A program made the translations under genes and the position numbers. From an uncultured Asticcacaulis sp. (GTDB lineage: Bacteria > Pseudomonadota > Alphaproteobacteria > Caulobacterales > Caulobacteraceae): a stretch of 39,703 bases of DNA. Positions 1 to 9,210 of the stretch are shown here, piece by piece. The stretch is taken from NCBI GenBank assembly GCA_936940865.1, contig CAKZJB010000161.1:1-39703 (forward strand), written 5' to 3'. Position 1 is the stretch's first letter; each line of letters opens with the position of its first letter. Below the pieces are notes generated by a model. It ran no database searches. It saw nothing but the letters and a program-made list of their open reading frames with translations, and was not told the DNA's origin.

Positions 1-56
1 TTTGAGCTGAAAAAAAACGAATACCGACGGTCATTCTTTATGGCCGTTGGTATGAT
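1..56. repeat. Family 2 MITE-like palindromic element, partial copy
   Basis: The window opens inside a repeat that recurs at 28148-28205. Both copies start TTTGAGCTGAAAA and contain a hairpin with the identical loop TCTTT. Here the arms are 21-34 and 40-53 (14 pairs, two of them G-T). The other copy has further hairpins to its left, so this copy probably continues beyond the window edge. No coding capacity is seen. Confidence 0.75.
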
Positions 57-123
57 ATCGTCCGCAACAAGGGCTGGCACAAATACAACACGCCGTGTTA
101 TTAATCCCGCACCCCTTTCCCCT

Positions 124-141
124 CCGTCATAAAACTGTAAC
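124..141 (+). promoter_or_regulatory. Candidate Pho box (PhoB site) upstream of first porin gene
   Basis: The 18-mer CCGTCATAAAACTGTAAC fits the E. coli Pho-box consensus (two 7-bp repeats, CTGTCAT and CTGTMAY, with a 4-bp A/T spacer) at 17 of 18 positions; only the second base differs. It points toward the porin gene and ends 84 bases before its ATG. No clear -10 hexamer is visible downstream, so activity is inference. Confidence 0.5.
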
Positions 142-189
142 GTGAGACTCAAGCGACCGCGGCAACGACTGCAGGCCGCAGGGGAAACG

Positions 190-218
190 CCCTGGAAAGT
201 TTCACTTCTTTTCCAGGG
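190..218 (+). promoter_or_regulatory. Hairpin covering the Shine-Dalgarno of the first porin gene
   Basis: CCCTGGAAA at 190-198 is perfectly complementary to TTTCCAGGG at 210-218, with an 11-nt loop. The right arm includes most of the AGGGG (215-219) that serves as ribosome binding site for the ATG at 226. If transcribed, the stem would hide the Shine-Dalgarno. The pairing is seen directly; a regulatory role is inference. Confidence 0.55.
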
Positions 219-225
219 GATACAG

Positions 226-870
226 ATGAAAAAGCTTCTTTTGGCCGCCGTTGCTGTCGCGGCCCTCACTGCCGGCTCCGCTCATGCCGGTGACTTCACC
301 TACAATCTCGACGTGACGTCGGACTACGTCTTCCGCGGCTTCAGCCAGACCAACGCCAAGCCGGCCGTCCAGGGCGGCATCGACTACGCCAAGGGCCTGT
401 TCTACGCCGGCACCTGGGCGTCGTCGGTCGACTTCGCCAACGGCTATGAGCTCGACCTCTATGCCGGCGTGAAGCCGGTCGTCGGCAAGACCAGCTTCGA
501 TTTCGGCGTCGTCACCTATCAGTACGGCCAGTCGGGCTTCAACGCCACCGAACTGAAGGCCGCCGTCAGCCACCCGCTGTACAAGGGCACGATCGGCGCC
601 GCCTACTTCAACAATGTCGACTACGGCTCGACCTTCTACTACGAAGTCAACGGTTCGTATCCGCTGACGGACAAGCTGAGCGTGTCGGGCGCCGTCGGCG
701 AACAGGCGCTCTCGGGCGTCAAGTACTCGACCGGCAATATCGGCCTGACCTACGCGCTTTCGCCCAAATGGTCCGTCGACGCCCGCTATTCCGACACCAA
801 CCTGCCGGAAATCGCCCTGCTGAAGGTCGCCAAGCCGCGCGTGGCCGTCACGCTGAAGGCCGTGTTCTGA
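226..870 (+). CDS. TorF family putative outer-membrane porin (copy 1)
   Basis: The product is 214 residues. The start at 226 is chosen because AGGGG lies 6 nt upstream and the resulting N-terminus is a classic signal peptide (MKK, hydrophobic core, Ala-His-Ala cleavage near residue 21). The longer frame from a GTG at 142 would bury that signal. The mature protein has alternating hydrophobic/polar strands, the YVFRGFSQTN and GGIDYAKG motifs of the TorF/gcw_chp family, and ends in aromatic Phe, as expected of an outer-membrane beta-barrel. It is a clear paralogue of the next gene: the RG.SQTN, FYAGTW, ELKAAVSHP and KGTIG blocks are shared. The substrate is unknown. The upstream Pho box and Shine-Dalgarno hairpin suggest control at both transcription and translation. 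Family assignment is fairly sure; pore function is inferred from the family. Confidence 0.85.
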   Translation: MKKLLLAAVAVAALTAGSAHAGDFTYNLDVTSDYVFRGFSQTNAKPAVQGGIDYAKGLFYAGTWASSVDFANGYELDLYAGVKPVVGKTSFDFGVVTYQYGQSGFNATELKAAVSHPLYKGTIGAAYFNNVDYGSTFYYEVNGSYPLTDKLSVSGAVGEQALSGVKYSTGNIGLTYALSPKWSVDARYSDTNLPEIALLKVAKPRVAVTLKAVF

Positions 871-940
871 TTTGCGATTCGCAAGCGCGTCCGCCGGTAC
901 GGCCAAGTCGGCCGAACCGGCGGAGGTTTGCGTCGCAAAT
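870..940 (+). terminator. Long imperfect hairpin after porin copy 1
   Basis: The inner stem CCGCCGGT-a-CGGCC (891-904) pairs with GGCCG-a-ACCGGCGG (910-923) across a 5-nt loop. An outer stem ATTTGCGA (870-877) pairs with TCGCAAAT (933-940). It starts at the last base of the stop codon. There is no U-run, so it may stabilise the 3' end or act as a Rho-dependent or processing site rather than a classical intrinsic terminator. Confidence 0.5.
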
Positions 941-1208
941 AAGCATCACTGTGCGGCCTTGTTTCAGCCACCGGTGGCAGAAACACGAAGAGATTTGCAG
1001 AAACTACTGAAGATTAATAGATTTTTTACATTTCATCAAAACCGACACAAACGTGGTAAATTTGCATCAAGGAGGTGGCAAACGTCTCCGGGGGCCTTTG
1101 CTACCGCAAAAAAATTGATACATTTGCGGCGGGTTTTGAGAACCGCACCATCATCAACGGCCGCAATCGACCAGACGGCCAGCCATCTTTTCAACTGGGA
1201 TACCGACC
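871..1208 (+). other. 338-bp structured intergenic region between the two porin genes
   Basis: The region contains no plausible gene. It holds the hairpin at 870-940, a 24-nt near-perfect palindrome at 961-984 (GTTTC-a-GCCACC/GGTGGC-a-GAAAC, 22 of 24 positions symmetric) that looks like an operator, an A/T-rich stretch around 1010-1045, and a leader hairpin with a perfect but orphan Shine-Dalgarno at 1069-1105. The A/T-rich stretch is the likeliest promoter area for porin copy 2, but I cannot define its hexamers. Confidence 0.45.
1069..1105 (+). promoter_or_regulatory. Leader hairpin with orphan Shine-Dalgarno upstream of porin copy 2
   Basis: AAGGAGGTG at 1069-1077 matches the full complement of the 16S anti-Shine-Dalgarno, yet no ATG, GTG or TTG follows at translation distance. 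The porin ATG is about 130 nt downstream with only a weak GGGA. GGTGGCAAA (1074-1082) pairs with TTTGCTACC (1097-1105), with one G-U pair, so the site sits partly in a stem. It could be a ribosome standby site, or the relic of a leader peptide. Confidence 0.4.
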
Positions 1209-4071
<2,863 letters not shown>

Positions 4072-4092
4072 TCTATACGGGGATTTGATAGT

Positions 4093-4195
4093 CCGGCGGC
4101 CTTTCCCTAGTGGAAAGTAATGCGCCGGGCGTTGAAATGGCCGCAATCGGCAATAACCGGCATGGAATACGGCGCAAATGCAACAATTTGTGCCG
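4093..4195 (+). promoter_or_regulatory. Structured leader between parE and the DEAD-box helicase
   Basis: Two hairpins are visible. In the first, CCGGCG (4093-4098) pairs with CGCCGG (4123-4128) and encloses CTTTCC (4101-4106) paired with GGAAAG (4112-4117). The second pairs 4170-4179 with 4186-4195 (ten pairs including one G-U). The first could be a parE terminator without a U-run. The second may lie in the helicase 5' UTR. Cold-inducible or autoregulated helicase mRNAs often have structured leaders, but the role here is inference. Confidence 0.35.
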
Positions 4196-4258
4196 GTAAT
4201 CGCGGCAAAGCAGAGCTTTTGCTTTACTTGCGCGACGTGACGTAGCACATGGACGCCC

Positions 4259-5701
4259 ATGACAAAGTTTACCGATCTGGGTTTAGGCGCCGAAGTGTTG
4301 AAAGCGGTCGCTGAGACTGGCTACGACACCCCTACCCCCATCCAGGAACAGGCCATCCCCGTGGCGCTGACCGGCCTCGACGTGCTGGGCATTGCCCAGA
4401 CGGGCACCGGCAAGACGGCGGCCTTCACGCTGCCGATGATCGAGCGGCTGGCCGCCGGCCGCTCCCGCGCCCGCATGCCGCGCGCCATCGTGCTGGCGCC
4501 GACTCGCGAACTGGCCGACCAGGTGGCCGAGGCCTTCGAAAAATACGCCAAGTATCACAAACTGAACTGGGCCCTGCTGATCGGCGGCGTGTCGATGGCG
4601 GACCAGGTCGCAAAGCTCGACCGCGGCGTCGACGTGCTGATCTGCACGCCGGGCCGCCTGCTCGACCTGTTCGAACGCTCCAAGGTGCTGTTGACCGGCG
4701 TCCAGATCATGGTGGTCGACGAAGCCGACCGCATGCTCGACATGGGCTTCATCCCTGACATCGAACGCATCTTTAAGCTGACGCCGCCGACGCGCCAGAC
4801 CCTTTTCTTTTCGGCGACCATGCCGCCGGAAATCACGCGCCTGACGCAGCAGTTCCTGAAGAACCCCGTGCGTATCGAGGTGTCGCGTCCGGCGACGACC
4901 AACGAGAACATTACACAATACGTCCTCAAGGTCCCGCATAAGGATGCGCGCGCCAAGCGCATCGCGCTCAGGACACTCCTGCGCACGCTCGACATCACGA
5001 ACGGCATCGTCTTCTGCAACCGCAAGTCCGACGTCGACATCGTCGCCAAATCGCTTTCGGTCCACGGTTTCGACGCCGCCCCGATCCACGGCGACCTTGA
5101 TCAGTCCCTGCGCATGAAGACGCTTGAAGGATTCCGGAACGGCAACCTCAAGCTCCTGGTTGCGTCCGACGTCGCCGCGCGCGGCCTGGACATCCCGGCC
5201 GTCGGCCACGTCTTCAACTTCGATGTCCCCATTCACGCCGACGACTATGTCCACCGCATCGGCCGCACCGGTCGCGCCGGCCGCACAGGCGAAGCCTATC
5301 TGCTGCTGACCCCCGGCGACGACAAGAACTACGACAAGGTCATCAAGCTGATCAAAAAGGAACCGGCCGTGCTGGACCTTGAGGTCGACTATTCCGACCT
5401 GGGGGATGCTCCGGCCCGCTCCGGCCGCGGCGATGGGCGCAAGGGCAAGGGCCGCGAGAAGAAGCCGGCTGAACGGGCCCCGCGCGGCCGCAAGCGTGAA
5501 GACGCCGTCGCCCCCGAACCCGCTCCCCGTGCGCCGGAAGCCGAAGTCCTGGCGGAAGCCCCCGTTTCCGAAAAGCCTGCGCGCACCGCCGATCGCAGGA
5601 ACAAAAAGCCTGAAAAATCAAGGAGCGAACCGAAGCCGACGACGCCGTTCGGCGACCACGTTCCGGCTTTTATCCTGCGCCCGACCGAGATCAAGGCCTG
5701 A
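4259..5701 (+). CDS. rhlE: DEAD-box ATP-dependent RNA helicase, RhlE type
   Basis: The 480-residue superfamily 2 RNA helicase would unwind RNA duplexes during ribosome assembly or RNA decay. All core motifs are present: Q motif GYDTPTPIQ (21-29), motif I AQTGTGKT (46-53), Ia PTRELADQ, Ib TPGRLLD, II DEAD (154-157), III SAT (185-187), IV IVFCN, V ASDVAARGLDIP and VI HRIGRTGRAG. After about residue 375 comes a basic, Pro/Ala-rich tail of about 100 residues, expected to bind RNA. It ends in TPFGDHVPAFILRP, a conserved end of alphaproteobacterial RhlE proteins as I recall them. No good Shine-Dalgarno precedes the ATG, and the structured leader upstream may matter. In Caulobacter, RhlE has been linked to growth in the cold; that role here is by homology. 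Confidence 0.9.
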   Translation: MTKFTDLGLGAEVLKAVAETGYDTPTPIQEQAIPVALTGLDVLGIAQTGTGKTAAFTLPMIERLAAGRSRARMPRAIVLAPTRELADQVAEAFEKYAKYHKLNWALLIGGVSMADQVAKLDRGVDVLICTPGRLLDLFERSKVLLTGVQIMVVDEADRMLDMGFIPDIERIFKLTPPTRQTLFFSATMPPEITRLTQQFLKNPVRIEVSRPATTNENITQYVLKVPHKDARAKRIALRTLLRTLDITNGIVFCNRKSDVDIVAKSLSVHGFDAAPIHGDLDQSLRMKTLEGFRNGNLKLLVASDVAARGLDIPAVGHVFNFDVPIHADDYVHRIGRTGRAGRTGEAYLLLTPGDDKNYDKVIKLIKKEPAVLDLEVDYSDLGDAPARSGRGDGRKGKGREKKPAERAPRGRKREDAVAPEPAPRAPEAEVLAEAPVSEKPARTADRRNKKPEKSRSEPKPTTPFGDHVPAFILRPTEIKA

Positions 5702-5797
5702 TCATCCGTCTTTTTTGGGGCCGTTAACCGGCTGTCAGAGAAGTTTGGTTACAGTGCGCCTGTTGCCGCTAAAAAGGCAGCAAGCCCAGAGGACCGG

Positions 5798-6859
5798 ATG
5801 AACAACGACATCGAGATCAGCGTCAGAAGCCCAGCCGCCTATGCTTTGGCGCAAGAGGCCCTGCGGTTGATGCAGGAACACGGCGTCTGGCCGACTCCGC
5901 TGAACTACGAACTCTGGCTCTATGTCGCCGGCGATCCGGAATGTGCCCTGGCCCAGGAAATACAACGCCTCGTCAAGGCCGGCGAACAGATTACCGAAGA
6001 CGTTTCCGAAAGCCTGGCGGCCAAGTTCATCGCCCGCCTCAAGCTCAATGACGAAGTCCGCGACGCCGGCCTCAAGCTTACGCGCGAACTGGCCTCTATC
6101 ACCGAAATCATCGCCGACGCGCGCCAGACGCAGAAACATTACTCGGAAACGCTCGAAGGCGCCCAGAAGACCATGTCGGCCGTCGATGCTGACACGCTGC
6201 GCGGCCTGGTCAGGAACCTGGCCGAAGCCACCGTTCAGGTCCTCAATCATCATGTAGAACTGGAGGGCCGCCTGACGGAATCGTCGCGCGAAGTCAACCG
6301 CCTGCGCAAACACCTCGACCAGGTGCGCATGGAGGCCATGACCGACGCCCTGACCAACCTGGCCAACCGCAAATCGTTCGACGAAGCCCTCGACAATCAC
6401 TGCGAAACGCTCGATGCGTCCAAGCCTCTGACGCTGGCCGTCATCGATATCGACCATTTCAAGCGCTTCAACGACACCTGGGGCCACCAGACCGGCGACC
6501 AGGTCCTGCGCTATGTCGCCAGCGTGCTCGCCCGCATCGGCCGTCCGCCGCGCATGGCGGCCCGCTACGGCGGCGAGGAATTCGGCCTGCTCTTCCCGGG
6601 CGAAAGCTCGGGCGCGGTCGAACGCATCCTTAACGAAGCCCGCCAGGAAATCGCCTCGCGCGTGCTGAAGCGCCGCTCGACCAACGAAGACCTCGGCACC
6701 GTCACCATTTCGGCCGGCATTGCCGAACGCGACTTCGGCGAAGACGCCTTCGACCTGCTCGACCGCGCCGACAAGGCCCTCTACCAGTCCAAGAACAACG
6801 GCCGTAACCGCGTGACGGTTGCCAGCCTGAGTTCGATGCGCGGCTCTTCAGCGGCCTGA
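5798..6859 (+). CDS. GGDEF-domain diguanylate cyclase
   Basis: The 353-residue protein probably makes cyclic di-GMP from two GTP. The C-terminal GGDEF domain spans about residues 180-345 and has the catalytic GGEEF at 258-262 and the metal/nucleotide segment DIDHFKRFND (217-226). The N-terminal half is soluble and largely helical (about 1-175), with a likely coiled coil (150-180) that could drive dimerisation; no membrane segment is seen. The position of the inhibitory site (RxxD, five residues before GGEEF) reads R249-P-P-R252, so the product-inhibition Asp is replaced by Arg. AGAGGA at 5788-5793 lies 4 nt before the ATG and fixes the start. What the N-terminal domain senses is unknown. Confidence 0.9.
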   Translation: MNNDIEISVRSPAAYALAQEALRLMQEHGVWPTPLNYELWLYVAGDPECALAQEIQRLVKAGEQITEDVSESLAAKFIARLKLNDEVRDAGLKLTRELASITEIIADARQTQKHYSETLEGAQKTMSAVDADTLRGLVRNLAEATVQVLNHHVELEGRLTESSREVNRLRKHLDQVRMEAMTDALTNLANRKSFDEALDNHCETLDASKPLTLAVIDIDHFKRFNDTWGHQTGDQVLRYVASVLARIGRPPRMAARYGGEEFGLLFPGESSGAVERILNEARQEIASRVLKRRSTNEDLGTVTISAGIAERDFGEDAFDLLDRADKALYQSKNNGRNRVTVASLSSMRGSSAA

Positions 6860-6907
6860 TAAGGCGGAAACAGGTCGGACAACGGGCGTCCTTTGCCACG
6901 CCGGCAT

Positions 6908-7046
6908 CCCCCTTCCGTCACTCGCTCCGCTCATGCCACCTGCCCCGTAAACGGGGAAGGAAAAACCCAATTAGATCAAATAATTCCTTCCCCGTTTACG
7001 GGGAAGGCGGCTGGATCGGCGTCAAGCCGGGCCAGACGGAAGGGGG
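6908..7046. repeat. Family 1 dispersed inverted-repeat element (copy 1)
   Basis: The outer arms are CCCCCTTCCGTC (6908-6919) and GACGGAAGGGGG (7035-7046), which are exact reverse complements. Inside, CCCCGTAAACGGGGAAGGAA (6943 on) is mirrored by TTCCTTCCCCGTTTACGGGG (6984-7003) around an A/T-rich centre. Related copies lie at 12163, 19394 and 39656. It is non-coding and could fold into a large cruciform or RNA hairpin. Confidence 0.85.
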
Positions 7047-7140
7047 CGCGTCGATGCAACAAATAATTCTCTTTCCGCTAAGAGACACAAAGGCCTAAAG
7101 CCCCGCCGGACCGTTCCGCCCGGGCTACTATTTTTGGCAC

Positions 7141-7169
7141 TTGACTATTTTTGAACATCGTTCAAAACT
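7141..7169 (+). promoter_or_regulatory. Putative promoter with internal 19-nt palindrome (operator)
   Basis: TTGACT (7141-7146) resembles a -35 box, and AAAACT (7164-7169), 17 bp downstream, is a poor -10. Between them lies TTTTGAAC-atc-GTTCAAAA (7149-7167), an exact 8+3+8 inverted repeat that looks like a dimeric repressor site. The palindrome is certain; the promoter and its regulator are inference. Confidence 0.45.
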
Positions 7170-7194
7170 AAAAACGTCATTTCGGGGGATTCCC

Positions 7195-7962
7195 ATGAAC
7201 AGCTTTCTGTTCGCCGTCGCCTACTGGTGCCTGTCCATCTTTTACAGCCTGGCCGCGCTGGTTCTGTCCTTCCTGCCGGGGCGCAAGCCCGTCGCCTGGG
7301 TCATCGCCCGCTATACGAAGCGCATGGTCTGGGCGATGCGCGTGCTCGCCGGCATCAGGCTTGAGGTGCGCGGCCGCGAACACCTGATCGACCGTCCCGT
7401 CATCTATGCCTGCAAGCACCACAGCTGGGGCGACGGCTTCTGCATCTATTCGACCATCCCCGACCTCGCCTTCGTCACCGGCGACCATCTTGAGAAATAC
7501 CCCTTCATGGCGACGCTGTTGAAAAAGCTCGGCGCCATCGTCGTCAACAATTGCGGCGGTATCGAAGCCCGCCGCAACCTGGCCTCGCGCTCGGCCGACG
7601 CAGCCAAGGACGGCCGCTCGATCCTGATCTATCCCGAAGGCCACCTGAACGCGCCCGGCACCTATCGCCGCTACCGCTCGGGCGTGTGGCACATGATGAC
7701 TAGCTTCAACATGCCGGTCGTACCGGTGGCGACCAATCTCGGCGTCTTCTGGCAGGAAGAGCATTACAAGAAGACACCGGGCACCGCCGTCATCGAGTTC
7801 CTGGAACCCATCATGCCCGGCATGGCCAAGGACGAATTCCTGGAACGTTTACGCGACCGCATCGAAGCCCGCTCTCAACAGTTGATCGCCGAAGCCACCA
7901 ACACGCCGGTCGTGCCGTCGGTGCTGGTCGGCGGCGGCGAGACGCCCTCCCTGTCGCACTAA
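7195..7962 (+). CDS. Lysophospholipid (1-acylglycerol-3-phosphate) acyltransferase, PlsC-like
   Basis: The 255-residue membrane-associated acyltransferase probably transfers an acyl chain to lysophosphatidic acid or a related lysolipid. The catalytic HX4D motif is HHSWGD (H75 to D80). The PlsC motif III is YPEGH (146-150), where most PlsC proteins have PEGTR; a basic segment YRRYRSG follows. Residues 3-27 form an N-terminal membrane helix. The start at 7195 has GGGGGA upstream and gives that helix a normal N-terminus; the frame is open further upstream but runs through the palindromic operator. The gene stands alone after a family 1 repeat. The exact acceptor lipid cannot be read from the sequence; ornithine-lipid or similar acyltransferases are alternatives. 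Confidence 0.85.
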   Translation: MNSFLFAVAYWCLSIFYSLAALVLSFLPGRKPVAWVIARYTKRMVWAMRVLAGIRLEVRGREHLIDRPVIYACKHHSWGDGFCIYSTIPDLAFVTGDHLEKYPFMATLLKKLGAIVVNNCGGIEARRNLASRSADAAKDGRSILIYPEGHLNAPGTYRRYRSGVWHMMTSFNMPVVPVATNLGVFWQEEHYKKTPGTAVIEFLEPIMPGMAKDEFLERLRDRIEARSQQLIAEATNTPVVPSVLVGGGETPSLSH

Positions 7963-8021
7963 AAATTAAACTCCCGGCGTTAAGCTACCCGGGTCACAGT
8001 GATGTCGGAGTATCGGATCGG

Positions 8022-8408
8022 ATGACCGTCCCGTTCAAGGTCACGTCGCGGATCGACGAGGACAGGAAACGTATCGTCTTTAAAATCGCCGGTTATATCG
8101 ACAGCGACGCGCTCATCGCAAACTGGATAGACACCTACGCTTCACTTGCGGAACCGTGGGCCTATGACCGTCTTTTCGACTACAGGCGCGCCGACGGCCT
8201 TGTCGATTTCGGCGCTCTGGAGCAGTTTTCCGCATGGTGGCATGATCGCCTGGGCAACCGCACCTATGCGTCGAAGGTCGCGGTCGTCGTCAACAACCCG
8301 CTCGATCAGGTACGCGTCAACACCGTAGCGGCCCTTTTCCCCTATGACCGCCGCGAAGCCTTCATGTCGATCCATGAGGCCGAAAACTGGCTGGATAAGG
8401 CCCCTTAA
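8022..8408 (+). CDS. Conserved hypothetical protein, small soluble
   Basis: I do not recognise a named family. The 128-residue product has no signal peptide, no membrane segment and no cysteine. It alternates beta and helical stretches (a strand near RKRIVFKIAG, helices near DALIANWIDTYA and FGALEQFSAWWHD, a strand at SKVAVVVNN), a pattern reminiscent of SpoIIAA/STAS-like folds; that is only a guess. It is rich in aromatic residues. It follows the acyltransferase by 59 bp and could be co-transcribed with it. Its stop codon overlaps the stop codon of convergent sufA in a shared TTAA (8405-8408), so there is no room for a terminator between the two. Confidence 0.7.
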   Translation: MTVPFKVTSRIDEDRKRIVFKIAGYIDSDALIANWIDTYASLAEPWAYDRLFDYRRADGLVDFGALEQFSAWWHDRLGNRTYASKVAVVVNNPLDQVRVNTVAALFPYDRREAFMSIHEAENWLDKAP

Positions 8409-8794
8409 CCCGAGACCGGCTTGATCGTCACGCTTTCGCCGCAGCCGCAGGCGTCGGTCTCGTTCGGATTGTTGAACACGAACTTCGACGCCAGCTTTGT
8501 GGTCTCATAGTCGATCACTGTGCCGACAAGGTACAGAACGGCCTTGGGCTCGATCAGGATGGTCACGCCCTTGTCGGTGATGACCTCGTCGATCGGTCCA
8601 ATCTCTTCGGCATAGGACAAGACGTATTCCTGGCCGGCGCAGCCGCCCTGCTTGACGCCGACACGCAGGCCCACATAGGGCTTGTCGGCACGCGCCATGA
8701 TAGCCTTGACCTGTTCGGCGGCGGCCTCGGTCAGGGTGACGACGGCCGGGCGCGGACGGCGGGCGCGGGGTGTGATGTTCGGTTGCGCTTCCAT
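8405..8794 (-). CDS. sufA: A-type iron-sulfur carrier/scaffold, SufA/ErpA family
   Basis: The 129-residue A-type carrier receives Fe-S clusters from the SufBCD scaffold and passes them to apo-proteins. The three ligand cysteines are present: C52 in KQGGCAGQ, and C116 and C118 in DACGCGES near the C-terminus. A short basic N-terminal tail (residues 1-17) precedes the domain. The start at 8794 is chosen because the domain begins shortly after and because it falls 2 nt after the stop of the upstream sufT, typical of tight operon spacing. It is the last gene of the SUF operon and ends in a stop codon shared in TTAA with the convergent neighbour. SufA and ErpA cannot be separated by sequence alone; context favours SufA. 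Confidence 0.92.
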   Translation of the reverse strand: MEAQPNITPRARRPRPAVVTLTEAAAEQVKAIMARADKPYVGLRVGVKQGGCAGQEYVLSYAEEIGPIDEVITDKGVTILIEPKAVLYLVGTVIDYETTKLASKFVFNNPNETDACGCGESVTIKPVSG

Positions 8795-8796
8795 GA

Positions 8797-9210
8797 TCAG
8801 AACATATTCAGGGCCAGCTTGGCCTCGTCGGACATTTTGGACGAATCCCACGGCGGATCGAAGATCAGATTGACGTCGCATGACCGCACGCCTTCGACCT
8901 TCATGACGGCGTCCTGCACCCAGGACGGCATTTCACCGGCCACAGGACAACCCGGCGCGGTCAGGGTCATGTCGACCACGACATCGCGGTCGTCGGACAC
9001 ATCGACGCGGTAGATCAGCCCCAGTTCATAGATGTCGACCGGGATTTCCGGGTCGAACACCGTCTTGAACGCAGCGATCAACTCATCCGTCAGCCGGTCG
9101 AGCTCGGCCTGTTCCAGCGCCTGCGGCTGGTTGGCGCCCATATCGTCGAGGCTGAAAAGCGATGCCTCATGCGCAGTGTCGGGGGTGGCTTCACTCATCT
9201 GATCACTCAT
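8797..9210 (-). CDS. sufT: SUF-associated MIP18/DUF59 family protein (SufT-like)
   Basis: The 137-residue protein has the MIP18 (DUF59) domain from about residue 40 to 135, with DPEIPVDIYELGLIY and the MTLTAPGCPVAGEMP segment, whose Cys is conserved in the family. Members (SufT, PaaD, yeast Cia2) help mature Fe-S proteins, and SufT is a standard part of alphaproteobacterial suf operons. Residues 1-35 form a variable acidic leader. Its start overlaps the stop of sufS by 4 nt (ATGA at 9207-9210), indicating translational coupling, and sufA follows after 2 nt. The precise step at which it acts is known only for homologues. Confidence 0.88.
   Translation of the reverse strand: MSDQMSEATPDTAHEASLFSLDDMGANQPQALEQAELDRLTDELIAAFKTVFDPEIPVDIYELGLIYRVDVSDDRDVVVDMTLTAPGCPVAGEMPSWVQDAVMKVEGVRSCDVNLIFDPPWDSSKMSDEAKLALNMF

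Larger units (their letters stand above)
6860..7194. other. 335-bp intergenic region with family 1 repeat and plsC-like promoter
   Basis: No gene is present. It contains the family 1 inverted-repeat element at 6908-7046, then an A/T-richer segment (7120-7170) with a likely promoter and an internal palindrome just upstream of the acyltransferase gene. Confidence 0.7.

Noticed and set aside
1014-1028. TTAA-N7-TTTA, CtrA-like, upstream of porin copy 2
   Set aside because: It falls in the most A/T-rich part of the region where such matches are expected by chance, and nothing links the porin to the cell cycle.
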